Assembly (NCBI GenBank): GCA_019414465.1
Contig: DXLY01000008.1
Span: forward strand, 33,921-41,429
Reading direction: 5' to 3'
DNA: 7,509 nucleotides
Source: Collinsella sp.
GTDB taxonomy: Bacteria; Actinomycetota; Coriobacteriia; Coriobacteriales; Coriobacteriaceae
The notes beneath the pieces were generated by a model that ran no database searches, was not told where the DNA came from, and saw only the letters and a program-made list of their open reading frames with translations. Below, piece by piece: positions 1 to 6,455 of this stretch. A program made the position numbers and the translations under genes. The stretch's first letter is position 1. Each line of letters begins with the position of its first letter.

Positions 1-1780
1 ACTCAGGACACGCCATGATATCGGCAGGCGTTCCCGCCGCGACTACGTGTCCGCCGTTGACGCCGGCGCCGGGACCCATGTCGATCACGTAATCGGCGGC
101 ACGGATTGTATCCTCGTCGTGTTCGACGACGATAACGGTATTGCCGATATCGCGCAGGCGCTCGAGCGTCTTGATCAGGCGCTCGTTGTCACGCTGATGA
201 AGACCGATCGAGGGCTCATCCAGAATATAGAGCACGCCCATGAGACCCGCGCCGATCTGCGTTGCCAGGCGAATACGCTGCGCCTCGCCACCAGAAAGCG
301 TCGCCGAGGCACGATCGAGCGTCAGATAGTCGAGTCCAACATCGACCAGAAAACGCAAGCGCTCCACGATTTCCTTGACGATGCGCCCGCCGATAAACTG
401 TTGGCGCTCGGTGAGCTCCAGACCCTCAAAAAACTCGAGCGACTCACGGCACGACAGGCAGCAGACCTCGTAAATGGACTTGCCGCCCACGGTGACGGCG
501 AGCATCTCAGGGCGCAAACGAGCGCCGTGGCAGCTCGAGCACGGTTCCTCGCGAATGTACTTCTCCAAGCGCGCCTTGGTGTTCTCGTTCGTCGTCTCGG
601 TATAGCGTTCGTACAGGATGTTGCGAACGCCCGAAAACTTGGTATCCCACTGGCTACGACGTCCGTCGAGCTTTTGGTAGTCAACCGAGATCTTCGTATC
701 GCCCAGGCCATCCAAGAATGCACGACGTACGCGAGGGGGCAAGTCCTCCCACGGCGTATCGGTGCCCACCTTAAAGTGTTTACAGACCGCAGCAAAAATC
801 TGCGGGTAGTAGTTCGAATTGCCAAACAGGCTACCAAAGACTCCGTCGGCAATGGACTTCGAGGGGTCCTCGATCAGTGCCTCGGCATCAGCGGTTTTCT
901 TAAAGCCCAGGCCATCGCACTCAGGACATGCGCCATAGGGAGCGTTAAACGAAAAGTCGCGGGGTTGTAGGTCGTCGATGGAGTGCCCGTGCTCCGGGCA
1001 CGCCAGAGCCAACGAATACTCCAGCAGCTCGCCCTCGGTTCCCTCGGGAGCATCGCGATCGGGCAGCATGTACACGTTCACATTGCCGTGTGCCAAGGCA
1101 GTCGCCTGTTCAACCGACTCGGCGATACGGCCCAGAGAGTTTTCCCGAATCACGATGCGGTCGACTACGACCTCGATATCGTGCTTGAACTTTTTGTCCA
1201 GATCGATGGGGTCGTCGAGCGAGCGTACTTCGCCGTCGACACGCACGCGGCTAAAGCCCTCAGCCCGAAGATCCTCGAACAATTTTGCGTACTCGCCTTT
1301 GCGCCCGCGCACCACCGGTGCCAGCACAAACGCACGACGACCCTCTCCCGCTGCCAGGACCTTATCGGCGACCTGGTCGGTGGTCTGGCGTTCGATAACG
1401 CGACCGCACTCGGGGCAGTGTGGCGTGCCCACGCGTGCAAAAAGCAAGCGAAGGTAGTCATAAATCTCAGTTACAGTACCCACCGTCGAGCGCGGATTCT
1501 TGGACGTCGTCTTCTGATCGATCGAGACGGCCGGCGAAAGGCCGTCGATCGAGTCTAGATCGGGCTTGTCCATCTGGCCTAAAAACTGGCGCGCATAACT
1601 CGACAGGCTTTCCACGTAGCGACGCTGACCCTCGGCATAGATCGTGTCAAACGCCAGCGAGCTCTTGCCCGAGCCCGAAAGACCGGTAATGACCACGAGC
1701 TCGTCGCGCGGGATGGAAACATCGATATTGCGCAGGTTGTGTTCGCGCGCACCACGGATAACGATAGAAGAATCAGACAT
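1..1780 (-). CDS. uvrA: UvrA, excinuclease ABC subunit A (N-terminal 593 residues; C-terminus beyond window)
   Basis: UvrA is the DNA-damage-recognition ATPase of nucleotide excision repair; it dimerises, loads UvrB at lesions and acts in the cytoplasm. Translating the minus strand from the ATG at 1780-1778 gives an unbroken frame to the left edge. Visible parts: Walker A GLSGSGKSS (33-41); CPECG (122-126) at the start of the UvrB-binding region; a zinc module with C261/H264 and C285/C288 around FSFNAPYGACPECDGLG; a second cysteine-rich motif CSSCHG (414-419); ABC signature LSGGEAQR (495-502); Walker B ending ILDEPS (519-524); and the H-loop histidine H554. UvrA proteins are usually about 940-960 residues, so roughly the last 350, including most of the second ATPase domain, are off the window. 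The start is supported by AAGGAG five bases upstream and by the typical opening (IVIRGAREHNLRNID). A near-consensus LexA box lies 61 bases upstream, suggesting SOS control. Several long reading frames on the opposite strand are shadows of this gene. The family assignment is close to certain. Confidence 0.98.
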   Translation of the reverse strand, partial: MSDSSIVIRGAREHNLRNIDVSIPRDELVVITGLSGSGKSSLAFDTIYAEGQRRYVESLSSYARQFLGQMDKPDLDSIDGLSPAVSIDQKTTSKNPRSTVGTVTEIYDYLRLLFARVGTPHCPECGRVIERQTTDQVADKVLAAGEGRRAFVLAPVVRGRKGEYAKLFEDLRAEGFSRVRVDGEVRSLDDPIDLDKKFKHDIEVVVDRIVIRENSLGRIAESVEQATALAHGNVNVYMLPDRDAPEGTEGELLEYSLALACPEHGHSIDDLQPRDFSFNAPYGACPECDGLGFKKTADAEALIEDPSKSIADGVFGSLFGNSNYYPQIFAAVCKHFKVGTDTPWEDLPPRVRRAFLDGLGDTKISVDYQKLDGRRSQWDTKFSGVRNILYERYTETTNENTKARLEKYIREEPCSSCHGARLRPEMLAVTVGGKSIYEVCCLSCRESLEFFEGLELTERQQFIGGRIVKEIVERLRFLVDVGLDYLTLDRASATLSGGEAQRIRLATQIGAGLMGVLYILDEPSIGLHQRDNERLIKTLERLRDIGNTVIVVEHDEDTIRAADYVIDMGPGAGVNGGHVVAAGTPADIMACPE

Positions 1781-1785
1781 GGAAG

Positions 1786-1791
1786 CTCCTT
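1786..1791 (-). promoter_or_regulatory. Ribosome binding site of uvrA
   Basis: Read on the minus strand, AAGGAG sits five bases before the ATG, with a further GGAGG just upstream of it. This fixes the uvrA start at 1780. Confidence 0.85.
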
Positions 1792-1841
1792 GCCTCCTAT
1801 AACCTCAAATCACACTGTCGATGAGTTTAACGCACTCAACG

Positions 1842-1855
1842 CGCACAGATGTTCG
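1842..1855. promoter_or_regulatory. Candidate LexA (SOS) box in the uvrA upstream region
   Basis: The sequence CGCAC-AGAT-GTTCG differs at one base from the Gram-positive/actinobacterial LexA operator CGAAC-N4-GTTCG. It lies 61 bases upstream of the uvrA start and 118 bases upstream of the divergent membrane-protein gene. uvrA is a classic SOS gene in many bacteria, so the position fits. What is seen is the 13/14 match (counting the N4 as free); operator function is inferred. I could not identify convincing -35/-10 boxes for uvrA to place the operator relative to the promoter; a weak TATTAC lies beside it on the minus strand. Confidence 0.6.
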
Positions 1856-1924
1856 TAATACAAGATTCGCAGACCTTTTGCTTTGCGTGTCGGGTGCTTT
1901 GTTTCTCGAAATGCCGTGGAAAGG

Positions 1925-1938
1925 TTAGAGTAATCTAA
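1925..1938. repeat. Short inverted repeat TTAGA-N4-TCTAA upstream of the LtaS-like gene
   Basis: A perfect 5+5 inverted repeat around GTAA ends 35 bases before the ATG at 1974, where a promoter or operator would be expected. It sits in an AT-rich patch that contrasts with its surroundings. It could be a regulator site or simply chance in AT-rich promoter DNA; no good -35/-10 pair was found with it. Confidence 0.3.
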
Positions 1939-1973
1939 AACTGAACTTAATTTGCTGTAACAGAGGAACGTCC

Positions 1974-4127
1974 ATGACCGAAGATATCCCCCTTGAAATC
2001 ACTTCGAGTGGCATGGCCAATCTGCCCATATTCATCGCCGTCCTTATCGTGGCCGCCGTCGTCGTGCGCGTGTATTTTTCAATCAGACACAACGAAAAAC
2101 CGCCCATTGCCCGCGTCTTTTGGTGCGCGATGCTCCTCATCCCGCTCGGCATGGTAGCTGCATGGATTACGAATCAATTGCTCGTAAATGAGGACTGTTC
2201 CCTATGGGTCCTTTCTTATTCGGCGCTCGGTGCTGCCGCCGTCATACTTCTTGTCGAGCCCTTGGTTTCGGGACTTATCGACCAAACCGATCTTGCGACG
2301 GGAACGGTTGCCTGTATTTGCCGTGACATCCTTGTCATCGCCGCTGTTTCAGCGCTCTCGTTCGTTTCACTCGAAATTGCCTGTAACGAAACGTTCTATC
2401 GCATTCCCGCCAACTCATTCGGGTTTTCCGTCGGGCTGCTCGCGACGGTTCTGCTCTCCCTTTATTTGCTGGGACAGCGTCATGGAGGCGTCATGGCCCT
2501 CGTGCCCGTCGCCTGTTGCATCCTTGGCATTGCCGAGCACTTCGTCATAACGTTTAAAGGTGAGGCCATCCTGCCAAGCGATATCTTGGCCCTTGGCACC
2601 GCAATGGAAGTGAGCGAGGGATACGAGTTTACCTTTACCGCCGGAATCGTAACCTCTCTAGCCCTGCTGGAGATTTCCCTGGGGCTTCTTTCGCTTATCC
2701 GACCGAGAAAGCTCCGTACGCCCACCCATGTGTTCCCCGCAATCGCCGCTAACCTCTGCGCTTTTCTGCTAGTGACCGTTGTGGGGCTCTCGGGCTTTTC
2801 CAGCATCGACTTGGAGCAGGCGCTGAATTTTGGATTTGACCGTTGGCAGCCCATCACCACGTATGCGTCTCAGGGTTTTATCACTTCGTTCACCGAAATG
2901 GTCAACGAGTTGCCCATTGAGAAGCCCGAAGACTATACGCCCGATGAGGCGCAGAGCATCGAGCAGGAGCTCGCCGCCACCTACGACAGCACGTATGGCT
3001 CGAGCGAGCAGCGCGCGGCGGCCGTTGCCCAGTTCAATGAAATCAAGCCGACGATTGTTGCCGTCATGAACGAGAGTTTTAGCGACCTTTCGTGCTTTGA
3101 GCAGCTCCAGGCGGCCGGGTACACCGGCCCCGCATTCTACAACTCGCTTCCCGACACACTTGTTCGCGGCACCATGCTCGCTTCGGTCGCCGGTGGCGGA
3201 ACGGCGAACTCCGAATTCGAATTTTTAACCGGAGCGACAACGGCCTTTGTCGGATTGGGCAAAATCCCCTATCAGCTGTATCAGATGAATGGCGTCAACA
3301 GCCTGGCAAAGGACCTTAAAGAGCTTGGGTATACCGCTACCGCTATGCACCCGCAAAACCCCGTCAACTACCATCGAGATAAAATCTATCAGCAGCTGGG
3401 CTTTGGAGACTTTCTTTCAATCGGCGATTTCGAAGGTGCGTCCTATTACCATGCCGGCGTATGCGACTACGTCACCTACGACAAGATACTCGATCTGCTT
3501 AGAACCGACGAAGCCCCGCAGTTCATCTTTGACGTCACGATGCAAAATCACGGCGGCTACGACTATGGCACCGTTCCCGCCGAAGAGCTGACAAACTATT
3601 GGGTCGAGGGAGCCAGCGAGGGCGCCAATAGCGCGCTCAACACCTATCTCACCTGCATCAATGCATCCGACCGGGACCTCGAGTACTTTATCAACGAGCT
3701 CCGCAATATCGGCAGACCGGTTGTCCTTGTCTTTTTTGGCGACCATCAGCCGAGCGCCGCAACGACCCTCAACGACGAGCTGTACCCTCAGGAAGATACG
3801 GCAGACCACGCTTTCCGTAACTACCAGTCGACATATTTCGTCTGGGCTAACTATGAAATCGCCGGCAATACCGAGCTCAACGTCTACGACACCGTCGGGG
3901 CAAACGAGATTGCAGCCATTACCCTTAATAAGATCGGCGCCCCGCTCACCGACTATCAAAAGGCCCTGCTTGCAACAAGGTCAGATGTGCCCACCATCAA
4001 TGTCGCCGGCTACCTTGGTGCCGACGGGCTGCGCTACGACTTGGAATCTGAAGACAGCCCATACGCCTCGACGATCGACAAGCTGCAGCGCATGCAATAC
4101 CTCGAGTTCGCCAGCAAAGTTCAGTAA
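1974..4127 (+). CDS. LtaS-family phosphoglycerol transferase (alkaline phosphatase superfamily), polytopic membrane protein
   Basis: This 717-residue protein has about eight predicted membrane segments (roughly 17-37, 46-68, 77-101, 112-135, 148-167, 172-192, 220-242, 252-272) followed by a large domain expected outside the membrane. That domain carries the LtaS/sulfatase landmarks: E367 in VMNESF, the likely catalytic threonine T410 in GGGTANSEFEF, R468 in YHRDKIY, H526 in MQNHGGY, and the metal-binding pair D590/H591 in FGDHQPS. In LtaS the threonine attacks phosphatidylglycerol and a divalent metal is held by Glu, Thr, Asp and His. The motif GEAILPSDILALG (196-208) also recalls this family. 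Probable role: transfer of glycerol phosphate from phosphatidylglycerol to a cell-envelope polymer or glycan; the exact acceptor cannot be told. LtaS proper is about 650 residues with five membrane helices, so this is a longer relative and I give no symbol. AGAGGA six bases before the ATG supports the start. It is divergent from uvrA with no sign of functional linkage. Confidence 0.9.
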   Translation: MTEDIPLEITSSGMANLPIFIAVLIVAAVVVRVYFSIRHNEKPPIARVFWCAMLLIPLGMVAAWITNQLLVNEDCSLWVLSYSALGAAAVILLVEPLVSGLIDQTDLATGTVACICRDILVIAAVSALSFVSLEIACNETFYRIPANSFGFSVGLLATVLLSLYLLGQRHGGVMALVPVACCILGIAEHFVITFKGEAILPSDILALGTAMEVSEGYEFTFTAGIVTSLALLEISLGLLSLIRPRKLRTPTHVFPAIAANLCAFLLVTVVGLSGFSSIDLEQALNFGFDRWQPITTYASQGFITSFTEMVNELPIEKPEDYTPDEAQSIEQELAATYDSTYGSSEQRAAAVAQFNEIKPTIVAVMNESFSDLSCFEQLQAAGYTGPAFYNSLPDTLVRGTMLASVAGGGTANSEFEFLTGATTAFVGLGKIPYQLYQMNGVNSLAKDLKELGYTATAMHPQNPVNYHRDKIYQQLGFGDFLSIGDFEGASYYHAGVCDYVTYDKILDLLRTDEAPQFIFDVTMQNHGGYDYGTVPAEELTNYWVEGASEGANSALNTYLTCINASDRDLEYFINELRNIGRPVVLVFFGDHQPSAATTLNDELYPQEDTADHAFRNYQSTYFVWANYEIAGNTELNVYDTVGANEIAAITLNKIGAPLTDYQKALLATRSDVPTINVAGYLGADGLRYDLESEDSPYASTIDKLQRMQYLEFASKVQ

Positions 4128-4187
4128 GCCCGCCCATTCGCTTGGACCCATCGTATTGCAAGCACGCTCGGCCCAAATGCATCGCAA
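4128..4187. other. Short gap after the LtaS-like gene, no feature seen
   Basis: Between the stop codon and the mrp promoter I find no hairpin with a T-run and no ribosome binding site with a reading frame. How transcription of the membrane-protein gene ends is not apparent; it may be Rho-dependent or read through into mrp. Confidence 0.5.
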
Positions 4188-4217
4188 ATGACTCCCGCTC
4201 GCAAACGAGGGTACAAT
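4188..4217 (+). promoter_or_regulatory. Probable sigma-70-type promoter for the mrp operon
   Basis: ATGACT (4188-4193, 4/6 match to TTGACA) and TACAAT (4212-4217, 5/6 match to TATAAT) are separated by 18 bases. The transcript would begin around 4223-4226, leaving a leader of about 50 bases before the mrp start. The -10 box overlaps the in-frame ATG at 4216, which argues against that ATG as the translation start. Confidence 0.6.
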
Positions 4218-4235
4218 GACGCTCGTGTCACACCA

Positions 4236-4250
4236 CGGGGCCCCGGCCCC
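4236..4250 (+). promoter_or_regulatory. GC-rich palindrome in the mrp leader
   Basis: CGGGGCCCCG (4236-4245) is a perfect 10-base palindrome, followed directly by GCCCC, so GGGG at 4237-4240 can also pair with CCCC at 4247-4250 around a six-base loop. It lies between the predicted transcription start and the ribosome binding site at 4261. There is no T-run after it, so it is not an intrinsic terminator. It could be an RNA stability or translational element, an operator, or incidental. Confidence 0.35.
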
Positions 4251-4260
4251 AACATATACA

Positions 4261-4266
4261 AAGGAG
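4261..4266 (+). promoter_or_regulatory. Ribosome binding site that sets the mrp start
   Basis: AAGGAG lies six bases before the ATG at 4273. The longer in-frame start at 4216 has no such site and falls within a -10 box, so 4273 is preferred. Confidence 0.85.
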
Positions 4267-4272
4267 TCATAC

Positions 4273-5103
4273 ATGGGTTGCGAGCACGCACAGGCCGCCG
4301 GCGGACAAACGTCGCCGTCGCAATTTGAGGAGAACACGCTGTCCGAGGTCAAGCGCGTCATCGCCGTGCTTTCCGGCAAGGGCGGTGTCGGCAAGTCGTT
4401 TGTCACCGGTGCCATCGCCACCGAGCTTGCCCGTCACGGCCACAAGGTCGGCGTCCTCGATGCCGACATCACCGGTCCCTCTATCCCCAAGATGTTCGGC
4501 ATGAGCGGACGCCACGTCCATGCCCTTGGCAACCTTATGCTGCCCGAAATCTCCGAGCACGGCGTCAAGGTCATGAGCTCCAACCTGCTGCTCCAAAACG
4601 AGACCGACCCCGTCCTTTGGCGCGGTCCGGTCATCGCAGGCTCCATTAGGCAGTTCTGGAGCGAGACCTCGTGGGGCCCCATCGACTACCTGCTGGTCGA
4701 CATGCCTCCGGGAACAGGCGACGTCGCTCTCACCGTCTTCCAGTCACTGCCCGTCGACGGCATCGTCATCGTCACGAGCCCGCAGGATCTGGTCTCGATG
4801 ATCGTCGCCAAGGCGGTCAACATGGCCGAGAAGATGAACGTCCCCATTCTGGGCATTGTCGAGAACATGAGCTATATTGAGTGCCCCGACTGCGGCAAGA
4901 AGATCGAGGTCTTTGGCAAGAGCAAGCTCCCCGAGGTCGCAGAGCGCTATAACCTCGACATCTTGGGCACGCTTCCCATCAATCCGTCACTCGCTGAGGC
5001 TTGCGATAAGGGCGAGGTCGAGACCGCGCTGCCCGATGGCATGTTGCCCAAGGCAGTCTCTGCCGTCGAGGCCATTACCCCGCACGAGACCGACGAGGCC
5101 TAA
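4273..5103 (+). CDS. mrp: Mrp/NBP35 (ApbC) family iron-sulfur cluster carrier ATPase
   Basis: This 276-residue cytoplasmic P-loop ATPase belongs to the Mrp/ApbC/NBP35 group, which bind and hand over [4Fe-4S] clusters to apo-proteins. Visible motifs: deviant Walker A SGKGGVGKS (34-42) with the two lysines K36 and K41 of the MinD/ParA type; switch-like DADITGPSIPKMFG (63-76); LLVDMPPGTGD (140-150); and the bridging-cluster pair C204/C207 in ECPDCG, which is where a homodimer would hold the cluster. The length matches the compact Mrp form without the DUF59 domain found at the N-terminus of many bacterial homologues. The N-terminal tail has a single cysteine (C3), not the four-cysteine cluster of eukaryotic NBP35. 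The start at 4273 is set by its ribosome binding site; an upstream ATG would add 19 residues (MTLVSHHGAPAPTYTKESY) but lies in the promoter. The stop TAA abuts the next gene's GTG, indicating an operon with translational coupling. Confidence 0.95.
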   Translation: MGCEHAQAAGGQTSPSQFEENTLSEVKRVIAVLSGKGGVGKSFVTGAIATELARHGHKVGVLDADITGPSIPKMFGMSGRHVHALGNLMLPEISEHGVKVMSSNLLLQNETDPVLWRGPVIAGSIRQFWSETSWGPIDYLLVDMPPGTGDVALTVFQSLPVDGIVIVTSPQDLVSMIVAKAVNMAEKMNVPILGIVENMSYIECPDCGKKIEVFGKSKLPEVAERYNLDILGTLPINPSLAEACDKGEVETALPDGMLPKAVSAVEAITPHETDEA

Positions 5104-6375
5104 GTGAACGCGAGCGCCTTCTATGACGTCCTGGTAATCGGCGGCGGGGCTTCAGGCCTCGCCGCTGCCATTACGGCCGCACGCGCTGGCAAAAGCGTCT
5201 GCATCGTTGAGCGCGATGTCGCCTGTGGCCTTAAGCTCCTTGCGACCGGTAACGGCCGCTGCAACCTCTCCAACGAATCGATTGATCCTCAGCGGTATAA
5301 CCACCCCGCATTCGTCGAATCCGTCATGGGCCCCCAGCCCGAACAAGAGCTTATGGGTTTCTTCTCCTCGCTGGGTATCATGACAACCTCCGAGGAAGGC
5401 CGGCTGTACCCGCGCTCCCTTCGCGCTGAATCGGTGCGCGACGCGCTTCTCAACGTTTGCGACCGCCTAGGTATCACCTTAATCTGCGGAGCCAACGTTG
5501 CCTCGGCGCACAAAGCTTCCGAAGGCTGGGCACTCCAAATAGACCGTCCAGCGCGGGCGCTCAAGGCAAAAAAGAACGACGACCGAAAATCGGAGCTCCG
5601 CTCGCTTCGGAAAGCGCTCGCCGATGTCCCTCGCAAGAACGAGGCCCTGCAGGCACATGCCGTAATTATCGCCACGGGTGGCAACCCCACCGGTATCGCC
5701 GATACGTTTAGCCTCCCCCTCACTTCGCTGCGCCCCATCCTCTGCCCCGTATCGGCAACGGTCGTTGGCGATCGGGCGGCACTCAAGACGTTGGATGGTC
5801 TGCGCGTCCGCGCCCGCTTGACGCTCACCCATAACCATAGTGAGCTCTGGCACGAAGACGGTGAAATACTGTTTCGAGCCTTCGGCATCTCGGGCGTCGC
5901 TGTCTTCAACCTCTCCCGTCGTATCCAGCGCGGCGATACGATCCTGCTCGACGTTTTCCCCGACCTCTCCAAAGACGAGCTGCTCGATATGCTCAACCGG
6001 CGCGTTGAGCTGCTCGGCGGCTTTTCGCCCCGCGATCCCCGTTGGCTCGACGGCATGCTCGCCCCGCGACTCTCCCGCGTCGTCTGCACGGCGTTCGAGC
6101 AGTGCCATCCAGGCTCCAACGATGTCATCCACCTGGTCTCGATCCTCAAGCACTTTAAGTTGCTCGTCGAGGGAACAGCCGAGGAGCGCTCGGCGCAGGT
6201 CACGCGTGGTGGCGTATCTGTCGAGAGCATCTCAACACCCAGTCTACGCGCGCGCAGCGCTGTCGACGCCCCGCTTTACGTCTGCGGCGAAGCGCTCGAC
6301 ATCGACGCCGATTGCGGAGGCTTTAACCTTGCGTGGGCCTGGCTCTCGGGCATTCGCGCTGCAAGCAGCCTGTAG
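5104..6375 (+). CDS. HI0933/YhiN-family flavoprotein (NAD(P)/FAD-dependent oxidoreductase, BaiN-like family)
   Basis: This is a 423-residue two-dinucleotide-binding flavoprotein of the HI0933/YhiN family. Seen: the FAD-binding GxGxxG in VLVIGGGASGLAAA (9-22); E36 at the end of the second strand, expected to hold the FAD ribose; the family signature LLATGNGRCNLSN (45-57); the second fold motif VIIATGG (187-193); GEILFRAFGISG (253-264); and the C-terminal FAD motif CGEALDIDADCGGFNLAWAW (394-413). The cellular substrate of the family is unsettled; one clostridial member, BaiN, has been proposed to act on bile acids, but that cannot be transferred to this protein by motif alone. Two oddities: a charged stretch at about 149-182 rich in Lys/Arg/Asp/Glu, and a segment after ATGG about ten residues shorter than usual, lacking the common TGSTGDGY-like loop. 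The start is GTG, right after the mrp stop, with CGAGG at 5094-5098 as ribosome binding site inside mrp. It is probably co-expressed with mrp and ends at the hairpin near 6405. Confidence 0.93.
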   Translation: MNASAFYDVLVIGGGASGLAAAITAARAGKSVCIVERDVACGLKLLATGNGRCNLSNESIDPQRYNHPAFVESVMGPQPEQELMGFFSSLGIMTTSEEGRLYPRSLRAESVRDALLNVCDRLGITLICGANVASAHKASEGWALQIDRPARALKAKKNDDRKSELRSLRKALADVPRKNEALQAHAVIIATGGNPTGIADTFSLPLTSLRPILCPVSATVVGDRAALKTLDGLRVRARLTLTHNHSELWHEDGEILFRAFGISGVAVFNLSRRIQRGDTILLDVFPDLSKDELLDMLNRRVELLGGFSPRDPRWLDGMLAPRLSRVVCTAFEQCHPGSNDVIHLVSILKHFKLLVEGTAEERSAQVTRGGVSVESISTPSLRARSAVDAPLYVCGEALDIDADCGGFNLAWAWLSGIRAASSL

Positions 6376-6385
6376 CCGCTCAGTC

Positions 6386-6391
6386 TATAAT
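6386..6391 (+). promoter_or_regulatory. Perfect TATAAT (-10 box candidate) upstream of the COG2509 gene
   Basis: TATAAT occurs 11 bases after the preceding stop codon and 64 bases before the ATG at 6456. No convincing -35 is found at 16-18 bases upstream, and there is no TGn extension, so promoter activity is uncertain. If used, the transcript would start around 6397, just before the hairpin at 6405. Confidence 0.4.
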
Positions 6392-6404
6392 CAAAAACGC
6401 ATTC

Positions 6405-6437
6405 GGGCCGTCTGGGATACCGGACGGCCTCTTTCTT
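6405..6437 (+). terminator. Rho-independent terminator-like hairpin with T-rich tail
   Basis: GGCCGTCTGG (6406-6415) pairs with CCGGACGGCC (6420-6429) around the tetraloop GATA: ten pairs including one G-T wobble, and an extra G-T pair is possible at the base. The tail TCTTTCTT (6430-6437) follows. This should end transcripts from mrp and the HI0933-like gene. Because it lies 18 bases before the next gene's start codon and after a TATAAT, it may also attenuate the downstream gene. Confidence 0.8.
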
Positions 6438-6443
6438 GCCTCT

Positions 6444-6449
6444 AAGGAG
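6444..6449 (+). promoter_or_regulatory. Ribosome binding site of the COG2509 gene
   Basis: AAGGAG lies six bases before the ATG at 6456, only six bases after the T-rich tail of the hairpin. It sets the start of the following gene. Confidence 0.85.
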
Positions 6450-6455
6450 ACCTCG

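Noticed and set aside
47..970. 307-residue plus-strand reading frame
   Set aside because: It is wholly antisense to uvrA, whose minus-strand frame carries all expected UvrA motifs; the frame has no recognisable domain and comes from GC-biased codon use.
983..1558. 191-residue plus-strand reading frame (and overlapping 978-1457 and 1420-1689)
   Set aside because: Antisense to the N-terminal part of uvrA, with no ribosome binding site and no recognisable motif.
3417..3959. 180-residue minus-strand reading frame
   Set aside because: It lies opposite the catalytic domain of the LtaS-like gene, whose conserved metal-binding motifs are on the plus strand.
3661..4191. 176-residue plus-strand reading frame running past the end of the LtaS-like gene
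   Set aside because: Out-of-frame shadow, Ser/Thr/Pro/Arg-rich composition, no ribosome binding site.
4216..4272. Longer in-frame start for mrp at 4216
   Set aside because: The ATG overlaps the TACAAT -10 box and lacks a ribosome binding site, whereas 4273 has AAGGAG at six bases.
5289..6230. 313-residue minus-strand reading frame, and another at 5479-6153
   Set aside because: Both are shadows of the HI0933-like gene, Ser/Arg-rich and without domain features.
5104..6375. Calling the flavoprotein a bile-acid dehydroxylation enzyme (BaiN)
   Set aside because: Only family-level similarity is visible, no other bai genes are present, and the family is broad and present in bacteria without bile-acid metabolism.
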